This document shows positions 10,311 through 17,278 of a stretch of 25,208 nt of DNA, in pieces. Source of the stretch: a virus; the IMG/VR virus record IMGVR_UViG_3300032282_000926, positions 1 through 25,208 of that record. One strand, given 5' to 3'. A program made the position numbers and the translations under genes. Position 1 is the first letter of the stretch, and every line of letters starts with the position of its first letter. The notes under the pieces were generated by a model. That model was not told the origin of the DNA. It searched no databases and saw nothing but the letters and a program-made list of their open reading frames with translations.

Positions 10311-10634
10311 TTACTCCGCAGGGCTGTCTGTTGTGCGAGTGAGATCCTCTAGATAACTCTTAGCTTCAAGGACTGACTTGGCAGGAAGAATGCCTTTTTT
10401 CATGTCGCTTTCTATGATGTCCGTGAGTACATCTACTTTGAGCACGTTCTTGTAACGTACCCTGCCCCCACGGAACCAATTGTGTAGTGTTACTCGGCTG
10501 ACTCCGAGAGCTTGAGCGACAGCTATAGAGGGCAAGTTTGCTGCTATACAAGCCCTTGCTAATGCTATACCCGCGCTTTCGGAGTCAGACCGACCTACAG
10601 CAATCCGAAGAGCCTCGCTGTAAGTCCGTGACAT
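10311..10634 (-). CDS. Small Cro/CI-like HTH DNA-binding protein
   Basis: A 107-residue protein with a helix-turn-helix at about residues 36-57 (IAVAQALGVSRVTLHNWFRG), the pattern Ala-x-x-Leu-Gly-Val-Ser-x-x-Thr-Leu-x-x-Trp typical of Cro/CI-like and transposase-type HTHs. The rest is helical and charged. It starts with TAATG overlap on the preceding gene, with no obvious Shine-Dalgarno of its own, so it is translationally coupled. A strong terminator follows its stop. It could be a transcriptional regulator of the phage or an origin-binding protein next to the primase; sequence alone does not decide. Confidence 0.8.
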   Translation of the reverse strand: MSRTYSEALRIAVGRSDSESAGIALARACIAANLPSIAVAQALGVSRVTLHNWFRGGRVRYKNVLKVDVLTDIIESDMKKGILPAKSVLEAKSYLEDLTRTTDSPAE

Positions 10635-11482
10635 TACTTCTTAGCCCACTTCTTGACAACGCTGGCAACATCCGCCGCTTTCTCCCCGCCAGTAAACGCC
10701 TCTTCACGTTTAACCGGCTCAGCGACTTCCGTTACTTCAGCTACTTCGCGCTGCGAGTCCCCGCCTTCATCAGTCTGGAACACCGTCATCTTGATAGATG
10801 CTTCAGCAGCAGGACTCTTAGACTGCGAAGCAATAGCGGGCAGTTCTTCCTGAGGCACAGCGCCAGCTACGCTAAACATCACCTTAGGCGTAGGAGACTT
10901 AGTGTCAAAAGACATCTTGGTGATGACGCGCCCTGCGCTGACGTTGTGTGCAGCGAGGTGCTGCACGTAAGCGCGGAACGGATACTTGCCGTTATCTTCT
11001 GAACCAAACACCGAGGTAGCGGGAAGCACCAACTGCATCACATCGCCCGAGGGATCGTTAGGAAGAACAACAGCCGTCCTCCAAGACAACCTGCACGCAG
11101 TACCGCCGTTGACTCCCGAACCCTTGACCGACTTAGGACATGAAGAGCAGTCCATGGCTAGCGGGTTCTTAACTTCTGCATCCGGCTTCTCGGAGTTACT
11201 CGACCAGCAAGCGGGGCTAATACGCTCACCTTCTTTGTAGGTCTTGTCGTAGAAGCTACGTGCGGGCTTGTGCGCCATCTTGACGAAGATGATGTTCATC
11301 GAGCGGTCCTCGATAGCGCCTACCTCTTTACCACCAACATACTTGCGGAACACGCCCCCCTTGATAGAGATGCGCTTAGTGCCTCCCCTGCTACCACCAG
11401 CAATAGCGGCGGTATCTTCGTCGAGGCCCGTAGCGACAAGGGCGGGGTTGTTTGCAAGCAGGGTGACAAGATCGTTACTCAT
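10634..11482 (-). CDS. Four-cysteine conserved phage protein, candidate ssDNA-binding protein
   Basis: A 282-residue protein with a beta-rich, low-hydrophobicity N-terminal two-thirds and a disordered Glu/Ala/Lys-rich C-terminus ending KKWAKK. Four cysteines, Cys92 (ACWSS), Cys112 and Cys115 (CSSCPKS), and Cys130 (TACRLSWR), look like a structural zinc site. The Cys-Trp-Ser, Cys-x-x-Cys-Pro and Cys-(R/K)-x-x-x-R pattern recurs in phage proteins found with replication genes and often suspected to be ssDNA-binding OB-fold proteins. It lacks the acidic tail of classical SSB, so the assignment is inferred from position and composition. A good Shine-Dalgarno (AAGGA, spacing 7) precedes the ATG. 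Its TAA overlaps the HTH gene start. Confidence 0.85.
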   Translation of the reverse strand: MSNDLVTLLANNPALVATGLDEDTAAIAGGSRGGTKRISIKGGVFRKYVGGKEVGAIEDRSMNIIFVKMAHKPARSFYDKTYKEGERISPACWSSNSEKPDAEVKNPLAMDCSSCPKSVKGSGVNGGTACRLSWRTAVVLPNDPSGDVMQLVLPATSVFGSEDNGKYPFRAYVQHLAAHNVSAGRVITKMSFDTKSPTPKVMFSVAGAVPQEELPAIASQSKSPAAEASIKMTVFQTDEGGDSQREVAEVTEVAEPVKREEAFTGGEKAADVASVVKKWAKK

Positions 11483-11504
11483 GATTAGTCCTTACTAGAT
11501 TGAC

Positions 11505-11906
11505 TCAGTTGGAAGGTTTACGAACCACAACGGCGTATTCCCTCATTACATTCACACCGGGCGGCAGGCCATCGCCTTTATGCTCAGACATGAATTCTTT
11601 GAAGTTGCTCTGATGGATGCGGCGCTCCAGCAGCTCAACGGCTTCGTTCTCTAAGATGAATTTTTTTAGATTCTCCCAATCGTTGCAGATGTAGCGTTCA
11701 TTAAGCTTACGGATGACTGTACCGGAGCCAGTCTTGATACTGCTAGCATCCGTCTCATTGCACACAGTCAGCATGTGTCCTTCTAGGATAGATGCTTCTT
11801 CCTTAAGCGCCTTGTCTGCTGCCTCGTACTCACGCAACAGTTTTTCACGCTCCTCACGGATGGTGAGGAACGCCTTCACGTACTCTTCAAAACTTAGATC
11901 ACTCAA
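11505..11906 (-). CDS. Conserved phage protein of the replication block, TTG start
   Basis: A 133-residue protein with a helical coiled-coil N-terminus (about 10-45) and a compact C-terminal part containing SIKTGSGTVIRKLN, DWENLKKFI and GLPPGVNVMREYAVVV. The 'S-(V/I)-K-T-x-x-G-T' plus 'LPPGVN' signature is seen in conserved phage proteins of unknown function next to recombination genes; I do not have a specific function. The start is TTG at 11906 with CAGGAG seven bases upstream, lying in the last codons of the SNF2 helicase gene, whose TGA overlaps the new start region. Co-translation with the helicase and the following four-cysteine protein suggests a role as replication or recombination accessory factor (inference). 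Confidence 0.82.
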   Translation of the reverse strand: MSDLSFEEYVKAFLTIREEREKLLREYEAADKALKEEASILEGHMLTVCNETDASSIKTGSGTVIRKLNERYICNDWENLKKFILENEAVELLERRIHQSNFKEFMSEHKGDGLPPGVNVMREYAVVVRKPSN

Positions 11907-13461
11907 TTCCCAACTCCTGTTTATAAAGATCGACTAGTTTTTCATGCAGCTCAACTTTGCCCTGAAGCATCTTGTACATGTGTCTCTCGATCTCAGAACC
12001 TTGTAGGTGGACTACAGTCATACTGTTCTTCTGGCCTTGACGATCAATACGTGCGATGCACTGTAGGTACACTTCAACGCTTGAGACTGGCGACCAGAAC
12101 ACCACCGTATCCGCAGCGGTCAGCGTGATGCCATGCGCTGCTGACTGTGGCTGTATGACCAACACTCGTGGGTTCTCTTGAGATTGAAAGCGGTTGATGA
12201 TGTCTGCTCGTTTGACTGCTGTTACATCGCCACTGATCACTTCATTGGTAACTCCTTGACTGGTTAGATACTCGGACACTATGTCGATAGTGTGTTTGAA
12301 CGGGACGAACACTAAGATCTTGTTGCTTGTTTCTTCTATGACTTCAGACAACTCGCTCAAGCGTGGCTTGATGTCAAACTCAAGTACTGCTCCACCGTCG
12401 GCATAGACCGCTCCTCCTGAGATCTGCAAGAGTTTGCTTACTTGCGCCGCTGCGTTCACCGCTGTGATCTTCTCTGTACCGGCTCTGACTAGCATCTGAT
12501 CACGAATCAACTTGTAGTACGTTAGAACTTGGTTTGAGAGAGCGACTACCCGTGTCTGATATGTCACGGGGGGTAAGTCAAGGCACTGTGCTTTTTCAAA
12601 ACGAATTGCTGGTTGTAGGACTGTATGTACGCTTGCCCTAGCGTTAGGCTTAGGCATCCACTTGAACCTCGACACTTGATACATGACTTGATCTCGCCAA
12701 CTACTGACGTACTTAGGAACCTTGTTCGGGTACAGCAACTTCGCTAGACCGTATGCGTCCATCGGAGACTGAGAGGCAGGTGTCCCGGTTAGCATCCACA
12801 AGCGCGATGTAGAGGCTATCTTGTTCATCACCTTCCAGCGCTTCGTCGTAGCCGTTTTATAAGCGTTCGCTTCGTCGATGACAATTAGGTCAAACCCTGA
12901 TGCCCTGATTTCGTCGGCAACAATCGCTACCCCGTCGTAATTGATGATGACAAACTCGTAGTCACCCTCTAAGATTTTCTTACGCTTTGCTGCTGAGCCA
13001 TGCGCCACGGCTGTGGTTCTGTGCATGGCTGTCTTGAATAGATCGTCCTGCCATGCCGTGTACATGATCGAGACGGGGCACACCACCAACACGCGCTTCA
13101 CTAAGCCCTTCTTCATCAAGTAGTCAGCCGCCCAGATGACGGATGAAGTCTTACCTGTCCCAGCTTCGTTGAAGCAGAAGGCTCGTTCTCTTAGCGCGAG
13201 GTAAGCGGCGGTTATGCGTTGGTGCTTGAACGGGGTGTAGAGTCCGGGCCAATCGTAGTCATGGTTCATCGGGCTCGGAACGTCGCTGTTAGGGTAGAGC
13301 CGCGCTAAGCGCTGCATCTCCTCTAGACCCCAATACACGACTATATCTGCGTGATTCTCGTTTTGACGTAGAATCTCTACTCTGTCTATGTGTCCAACGA
13401 TACACGACAAGTCCTTAACTGATACCGTCAACCTGACGGCAACATCATCGACTAATTCCAT
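11899..13461 (-). CDS. SNF2-family superfamily 2 helicase
   Basis: This 520-residue ATPase has both RecA-like lobes of an SF2 SNF2-type translocase. Motifs: Q-like PFKHQ (77-81), motif I NEAGTGKT (98-105), motif II DEAN (196-199) where DEAH or DEAD is usual, motif III LTGTPAS (224-230), a motif V region QPQSAAHGITL, and motif VI QCIARIDRQGQ (467-477), where the Arg-x-x-Arg-x-Gly-Gln signature is typical of SNF2. It lacks long accessory insertions and has about 75 extra N-terminal residues. Phage SNF2 helicases commonly lie with Cas4-like exonucleases and PolA, as here. It probably remodels replication or recombination intermediates. ATG at 13461 has GAGG six bases before it. A weak terminator and repeats lie in its 5' leader. 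Confidence 0.93.
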   Translation of the reverse strand: MELVDDVAVRLTVSVKDLSCIVGHIDRVEILRQNENHADIVVYWGLEEMQRLARLYPNSDVPSPMNHDYDWPGLYTPFKHQRITAAYLALRERAFCFNEAGTGKTSSVIWAADYLMKKGLVKRVLVVCPVSIMYTAWQDDLFKTAMHRTTAVAHGSAAKRKKILEGDYEFVIINYDGVAIVADEIRASGFDLIVIDEANAYKTATTKRWKVMNKIASTSRLWMLTGTPASQSPMDAYGLAKLLYPNKVPKYVSSWRDQVMYQVSRFKWMPKPNARASVHTVLQPAIRFEKAQCLDLPPVTYQTRVVALSNQVLTYYKLIRDQMLVRAGTEKITAVNAAAQVSKLLQISGGAVYADGGAVLEFDIKPRLSELSEVIEETSNKILVFVPFKHTIDIVSEYLTSQGVTNEVISGDVTAVKRADIINRFQSQENPRVLVIQPQSAAHGITLTAADTVVFWSPVSSVEVYLQCIARIDRQGQKNSMTVVHLQGSEIERHMYKMLQGKVELHEKLVDLYKQELGIE

Positions 13462-13478
13462 ACTGTCCTCGACTAGTT

Positions 13479-13499
13479 AAAAACGCCCCTTACGGGGGC
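13479..13499 (-). terminator. Short GC-rich hairpin with T-run ahead of the SNF2 gene
   Basis: On the - strand GCCCC and GGGGC form a 5-bp stem around CGTAA, followed by G and five T residues. It lies only 18 bases upstream of the SNF2 start codon, in the leader. The stem is short, so it may be a leaky attenuator. The spacing relative to the next gene resembles the stronger terminator before the primase-helicase. Confidence 0.55.
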
Positions 13500-13543
13500 T
13501 AGTCGGCTAAGACCACATCGGAGATATGCGTCTTAACAGGCGC

Positions 13544-13616
13544 GGTTAGCGGGGGAATGAACTAACCCCTAGCAACAGCCACAGTAGTCTACTCACTCAC
13601 GCCTAACAGTAGACTA
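13544..13616. promoter_or_regulatory. Repeat-rich intergenic region upstream of SNF2
   Basis: The 164-base non-coding gap 13462-13625 holds two near-identical 11-mers, ACAGTAGTCTA (13581-13591) and ACAGTAGACTA (13606-13616), 25 bp apart, and an inverted repeat GGTTAG (13544-13549) / CTAACC (13562-13567) with adjoining G5/C4 runs. I see no convincing -35/-10 pair. It could hold operators, an origin element or structured leader RNA; no function can be assigned. Confidence 0.4.
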
Positions 13617-13625
13617 TGCTCGGAC

Positions 13626-13877
13626 TCACTTCATAGAGCCGTCGGACTTCCTAGGGAAGGACCGATTCTTACTAGGCGACTGCAACTTGTAGCCGTCCTT
13701 ATTCGTGCCGCCTTTGCTCAAAGCTTTAACATGGGCTACGTCTTTGCCCTCTCTGTTAACACCTTTCTTATCCAAAGCCCGCCTCGCGCGTTGCCGCTCC
13801 ATGCGGTCCTCGTGCTCACCACGCGCAAGTTGCTGTTGGTATTCTTTCTTATACGGTCTTGGTTTGTTGGTGTACAT
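13626..13877 (-). CDS. Small HNH-related protein, possibly degenerate
   Basis: An 83-residue, very basic protein. Residues 41-76 (NREGKDVAHVKALSKGGTNK and onward to SKNRSF) match the small phage HNH-like family in which 'DHxxPLSKGGSN ... N' is usual: His49, Gly56-Gly57, Asn59 and Asn71 are kept, but the acidic residue before the histidine is Ala48. No cysteine pairs are present. It may be a weak nuclease or a DNA-binding relic. The Arg/Lys-rich N-terminus (about 7-37) could bind nucleic acid. A good AAGGA site precedes ATG 13877, which lies inside the end of the 69-residue gene upstream. Confidence 0.75.
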   Translation of the reverse strand: MYTNKPRPYKKEYQQQLARGEHEDRMERQRARRALDKKGVNREGKDVAHVKALSKGGTNKDGYKLQSPSKNRSFPRKSDGSMK

Positions 13878-14058
13878 TTTGTTTTTCCTTCAGATGACGA
13901 ACGGCGCTATAGGCCAGCCTCGCTTCGACGGAAATATCGACTAGCGCCTCAATCGCATCATCATATCGTTGCGCCAACAATAAGTCATTAGCTAGTCGAA
14001 CATGCTTGGTAATGTTGAGGATGTGGGGGGAGTAGTCCACCATCTGATCGTCTTTCAT
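13849..14058 (-). CDS. Small helical hypothetical protein
   Basis: An unrecognised 69-residue protein, predicted mostly helical (HVRLANDLLLAQRYDDAIEA repeats the hydrophobic periodicity of a helical hairpin). ATG at 14058 overlaps the TGA of the Cas4-like exonuclease gene (ATGA), and AAGG lies seven bases upstream, supporting the start. Its 3' end overlaps the HNH-like gene by 29 bases. Small proteins of this kind are common between phage replication genes; no function can be given. Confidence 0.7.
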   Translation of the reverse strand: MKDDQMVDYSPHILNITKHVRLANDLLLAQRYDDAIEALVDISVEARLAYSAVRHLKEKQNVHQQTKTV

Positions 14059-14714
14059 CTACGTACCTTGTAGTATTCGCAAGTGTTCACAGGACACCAA
14101 CCGCACAACGGCGTAGAGCTAGGGTTCCATACATTGTTCTTGTATGAATCGTCTAACCGTTGAAGGTCACCTTCAAAACTTTTCCACAGCTTGTCGATGT
14201 CATCACGCTTGTATTCTTCATCAACGAAGCTGTTATGTGCAACGAACAGCAGACCGGCCTTGATGTTCTCTACCTCAGGGAAGTGTGCGAACGCCATCAA
14301 AGCCATCAGCTTTAATTGCTTAGTGTCTGGGTACTTGTTGCTTCCTGTTTTGTAGTCCACGATGTAAGCATCGGACTCATCAATGGTCATCAAGTCTACG
14401 ATGCCCCTAACCCAGTACCCTTTACCGTACTGACAAGGCTGTCGGTCAACGTCAAGAGCCATCTTGTGCTCACAGAATCGTTCACCGGGGATCTCCAGAA
14501 CAGCGTCCATGACAGTTTTGTACATTTGATAGTTTCGGACTAAGGGTTTTCCCTCCCTCACATAATCTTCCAAGGCTCTATGTACTTCTGAGCCATAGGT
14601 CATCTGTGGGGTAGGGAACTTAGTGAAACGCTTTAGTACTTTGACTTCATGGTACTGGCGGGGGCAGTTAACATAGTCTTTTAACGATGAGAATGACCAA
14701 GTAAATGACGACAT
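14055..14714 (-). CDS. Cas4/RecB-like PD-(D/E)XK exonuclease with four-cysteine cluster
   Basis: A 219-residue nuclease of the RecB/Cas4 group. Core motifs: His45 (YGSEVHRALEDY), Asp107 (RGIVDLM), Asp120 and Lys122 (IVDYKTG), and Gln133 (QLKLMAL). One N-terminal cysteine, Cys17 (VNCPRQYH), and three C-terminal ones, Cys204, Cys207 and Cys212 (CGWCPVNTC), match the split 1+3 arrangement that binds a 4Fe-4S cluster in Cas4 and AddB. It probably resects DNA ends during recombination-dependent replication with SNF2 and PolA. No cas genes or repeat array are nearby, so adaptation is not implied. The start is supported by AAAGG upstream. It is followed by two small overlapping genes. Confidence 0.92.
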   Translation of the reverse strand: MSSFTWSFSSLKDYVNCPRQYHEVKVLKRFTKFPTPQMTYGSEVHRALEDYVREGKPLVRNYQMYKTVMDAVLEIPGERFCEHKMALDVDRQPCQYGKGYWVRGIVDLMTIDESDAYIVDYKTGSNKYPDTKQLKLMALMAFAHFPEVENIKAGLLFVAHNSFVDEEYKRDDIDKLWKSFEGDLQRLDDSYKNNVWNPSSTPLCGWCPVNTCEYYKVRR

Positions 14715-14750
14715 GGGGTACCTTTATAGAGTGTATTGCTACGCCCTATA

Positions 14751-16616
14751 TTAGCATTCACCATAGCTACGCGCCCACTTAGTCTCACATGTGATAGGCA
14801 ACCCTTTAGCCCACTCGGGCGTGGCCGACATACACTCGTAGATATATTGCAGCGCAGCATCTTTCTCGTCATCTCGTGCCACCACCACCGCTGAGTCATG
14901 GACTGTCATAGCGATCATGTACCTCTTACTGATCTTGAGCATCTGCCAGCCGACTACGATCCTTGCAAGCGCCTGTACTACGTTCTCCACCATCGTGCCG
15001 CCCCAGATAGGTACGCTTCCCTTACGGGATTTGTAGATGTATTTACCTGTTGATTCTGGGTCCAGTCTTAGGTCGGGGTAACGGATGTACAGCCCGTTCG
15101 GCAGCTTGATGCCATCACCCGTCACCGTAACGCATCTGTGGGAGTCTAGATAGTAGGGCTTACCCTTACCCCAATTGCTCAAGTCGCGGATCACCTTGTC
15201 ACACTCGCGCCATAGCTCAGGGATGGTGTTGTTCTTCTCTCGATACAGCTTAACTATGTCCTCGCATTCTTCGATAGGCAAGTCCACGTTCACCGGCTTA
15301 GCTGTAGCAAGTGTATGTTTTAACTTAGTCGCTCCAGTACCGTAGCCGAGACCGAGGATGCAGGTCTTGCCCACAAATCTTTCAGTCTCATTAGCCTTGG
15401 TGATCGTCTTGCCATAGACCTCGCTAGCGAAGATCGAATAGACATCCTCTTTGTTAGCGAACTGCTTGACCACATCCTCTTGACCCGCTAGCCACGCAAG
15501 TATCCGCGCCTCGATCTGAGATGAGTCAGCGTTGATAATGATGTGACCCTCAGGCGCGACGATGGCGTTCTTCAGCGTTTTCTTTTTCTTGTCACGGCTA
15601 GGCAAGTTCTGGAAGTTCACCTTGTCTGTGCCCGCCCATCTGCCTGTGTGCGCCCCGTAGTACTTGAGTGGGACCGGCAGCTTGCCTTTGTTCCTACCAC
15701 CGATGTTCAGGAACCGCTTGATCCTAGACTCCTCCATCGTTGACTTAGTGCCGAGACGAACAGCGCATAGATGCTGAATGAAATCATCTTCGTGTTCGGT
15801 TAGCGCGATGAACCCTTCATCGTTTTTAGCAAGGGCGAACGTAGGCTTGCCGGTTATAGGGCTAGTCTTAATTGGGGGATCAATGCCGAAACTGTCTAAG
15901 ACAGTAGCGAACTTCTTATTACTCGCTAGCTTCTTTCTTACCTCTTCTTCATTGCTGCACTCCAGCTTGTCCATCAGACCACGCAGCAGCTCGTTGCGTT
16001 CTTCTTCCATCTCAGTCAGACGGTTTTGCAGCATGGCATCGTCGATGCAGAGAGTGGGGTAGATGTACATCCTCAGAGTGAGATCTATTAGATCCAGTTC
16101 ATCCTCTGGGAAGTTAGCCGTAAGGATGAGAAACAACTTTAAGGTTAGCTCAACGTCGTTACAGCAATACATACCGTAGCGACTAAGCTCGTCTTGATCG
16201 AAGTCAGCTCTACGTTTTCCTTTGGCTTGGACTACTTCATCGCCTTTTACGCCGATCTTGTACCTCTCAGCTAAAGATGCCAGTGACCCCCCGGCTTCTA
16301 CACCGTGGATAGCCCGCGCCATGCTCAGCGTATCGAGGAAGTAATGGGGCTTGATGCCGAACTTCCAGTAAAGGATGGCCCCATCGAACAGCGTGTTGTG
16401 GCAAAGAAGTACGCTATTGTCCCAGTCGAAGGTGGACAAGTATTCAGCGATCTCCTTGTGTGTACCACTAAACCACACAGATTCCCGCTCGTTAACTTTC
16501 ACTCCTACGCCAATGACTTCAAAGCTCTTGTCCCTGACGTACTCTTCAGTCGTCTGTTTCTTGAACCCTATTTCGTCGTCGTAGAAGGTCTCAAAGTCTA
16601 GTGTGATGATATTCAT
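14751..16616 (-). CDS. polA: Family A DNA polymerase with 3'-5' exonuclease
   Basis: This 621-residue replicative polymerase has a proofreading domain with DxE (Asp7, Glu9), HN...D (His73, Asp78) and YxxxD (Tyr150, Asp154). The polymerase domain has TGRWAG (324-329), motif A ADSSQIEAR (Asp364, Glu369), O-helix R413-x3-K417-x3-L421-x3-Y425-G426, the ENVVQALAR segment (544-552) and motif C VHDS (His573, Asp574). It lacks a 5'-3' exonuclease. Two substitutions stand out: Leu421 is at the position of E. coli Phe762/T7 Tyr526, and Ser575 replaces the usual Glu after His-Asp. Leu at the first site is known from several marine and environmental phages. GGGGAGG seven bases upstream supports ATG 16616. 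It is 36 bases upstream of the Cas4-like gene and probably co-transcribed. Confidence 0.96.
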   Translation of the reverse strand: MNIITLDFETFYDDEIGFKKQTTEEYVRDKSFEVIGVGVKVNERESVWFSGTHKEIAEYLSTFDWDNSVLLCHNTLFDGAILYWKFGIKPHYFLDTLSMARAIHGVEAGGSLASLAERYKIGVKGDEVVQAKGKRRADFDQDELSRYGMYCCNDVELTLKLFLILTANFPEDELDLIDLTLRMYIYPTLCIDDAMLQNRLTEMEEERNELLRGLMDKLECSNEEEVRKKLASNKKFATVLDSFGIDPPIKTSPITGKPTFALAKNDEGFIALTEHEDDFIQHLCAVRLGTKSTMEESRIKRFLNIGGRNKGKLPVPLKYYGAHTGRWAGTDKVNFQNLPSRDKKKKTLKNAIVAPEGHIIINADSSQIEARILAWLAGQEDVVKQFANKEDVYSIFASEVYGKTITKANETERFVGKTCILGLGYGTGATKLKHTLATAKPVNVDLPIEECEDIVKLYREKNNTIPELWRECDKVIRDLSNWGKGKPYYLDSHRCVTVTGDGIKLPNGLYIRYPDLRLDPESTGKYIYKSRKGSVPIWGGTMVENVVQALARIVVGWQMLKISKRYMIAMTVHDSAVVVARDDEKDAALQYIYECMSATPEWAKGLPITCETKWARSYGEC

Positions 16617-16634
16617 AACGTAGCCTCCCCTACC

Positions 16635-17063
16635 TCAGTCATCATATCCGCGAACGTGCGGGTAACTCTTTGCTTCTTTGGTTGGCGGTCCGATACGGGG
16701 GGCGGGTTCAGGACGATGTCGTACTGGAGCAGGTGGTTTGGAAACGGCCAGCTGGTAGTTCCAGCCCCAGATATTTTTTCCGCCTTTTGCTTTGGTTTGA
16801 ATGATCTTTCCTTCACTTTCTAGCTCTCCCATTGCCTGATTAACCGTACTAGGATTAACCATAAAGTAGGCTGCCAAAGTGGCGGTATCGACAGGCTTCT
16901 TGCGATCTTTCATGAACTTCTCAAGCTTCTGTTTTGTATTCATTTCTGGTTCTTTGATTACTTCGATGGTCGTGAACTCATGACCGCAAGCGCGGCATGT
17001 CCGGTGTCGTATTACGCCTTTGTTTTTGCTTTTGGTTTCGCCTTGGCATTCAGGGCAGAGCAT
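16635..17063 (-). CDS. Zinc-ribbon plus winged-helix protein (NrdR-like N-terminus)
   Basis: A 142-residue protein. The N-terminal zinc ribbon, CPEC (Cys3, Cys6) and CRACGHEFTTIEV (Cys23, Cys26), resembles the ribbon of NrdR and of TFIIS-like small proteins, including the 'F-T-T-x-E' ending. Residues 57-90 form a winged helix (ATLAAYFMVNPSTVNQAMGE then LESEGKIIQ), and the C-terminus is a Pro/Arg-rich tail. The NrdR ATP-cone is absent, so this is not NrdR itself. It may be a phage transcription regulator or DNA-binding adaptor. It begins by TAATG overlap with the gene before it and ends 18 bases ahead of PolA. Confidence 0.8.
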   Translation of the reverse strand: MLCPECQGETKSKNKGVIRHRTCRACGHEFTTIEVIKEPEMNTKQKLEKFMKDRKKPVDTATLAAYFMVNPSTVNQAMGELESEGKIIQTKAKGGKNIWGWNYQLAVSKPPAPVRHRPEPAPRIGPPTKEAKSYPHVRGYDD

Positions 17064-17278
17064 TACTTACCTCTCTCCTCATACCCTGACTTAAACCCAC
17101 CTTTCCACGCCTTGTCCCACGCTACGCACCACAACTCGTAAGACCCGTCGAGCGGAAACTTGAATTCGGACTTGCCCTTCATAAACGCTTTAACGTCCTT
17201 GCGTTTAATGAACGCTTCCCACGCCTTATCACGGGCGCGGTTGCCGATAGGTATCTCGTCTATGTCATCTCTGGTCAT
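17063..17278 (-). CDS. Small aromatic-rich hypothetical protein
   Basis: An unrecognised 71-residue protein rich in Lys, Asp and Trp (ELWCVAWDKAWKGGFKSGYE). It has no signal peptide or membrane helix. ATG at 17278 forms ATGA with the TGA of the upstream gene, and its own TAA overlaps the next ATG, so it sits firmly in a translationally coupled chain. The 'AWDKAWKxGFKxGYE' type of ending occurs in small phage proteins of unknown function. Confidence 0.72.
   Translation of the reverse strand: MTRDDIDEIPIGNRARDKAWEAFIKRKDVKAFMKGKSEFKFPLDGSYELWCVAWDKAWKGGFKSGYEERGK

Noticed and set aside
14055-14714. Cas4-like gene taken as evidence for a CRISPR-Cas adaptation module.
   Set aside because: No cas1, cas2 or repeat-spacer array is present; neighbours are phage replication genes.
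14715-14750. A string between PolA and the Cas4-like gene resembling a T7-type promoter (AATACACTCTATAAAGG on the - strand).
   Set aside because: It is a single partial match; I found no second copy upstream of other genes and no phage RNA polymerase is visible. The AAAGG is better explained as the ribosome site of the next gene.
16613-16816. A 67-residue - strand frame overlapping the zinc-ribbon gene.
   Set aside because: It is out of frame within a better supported gene and lacks an independent ribosome site.
16635-17063. Calling this gene nrdR.
   Set aside because: Only the zinc ribbon is similar; the ATP-cone is missing and a winged helix is present instead.
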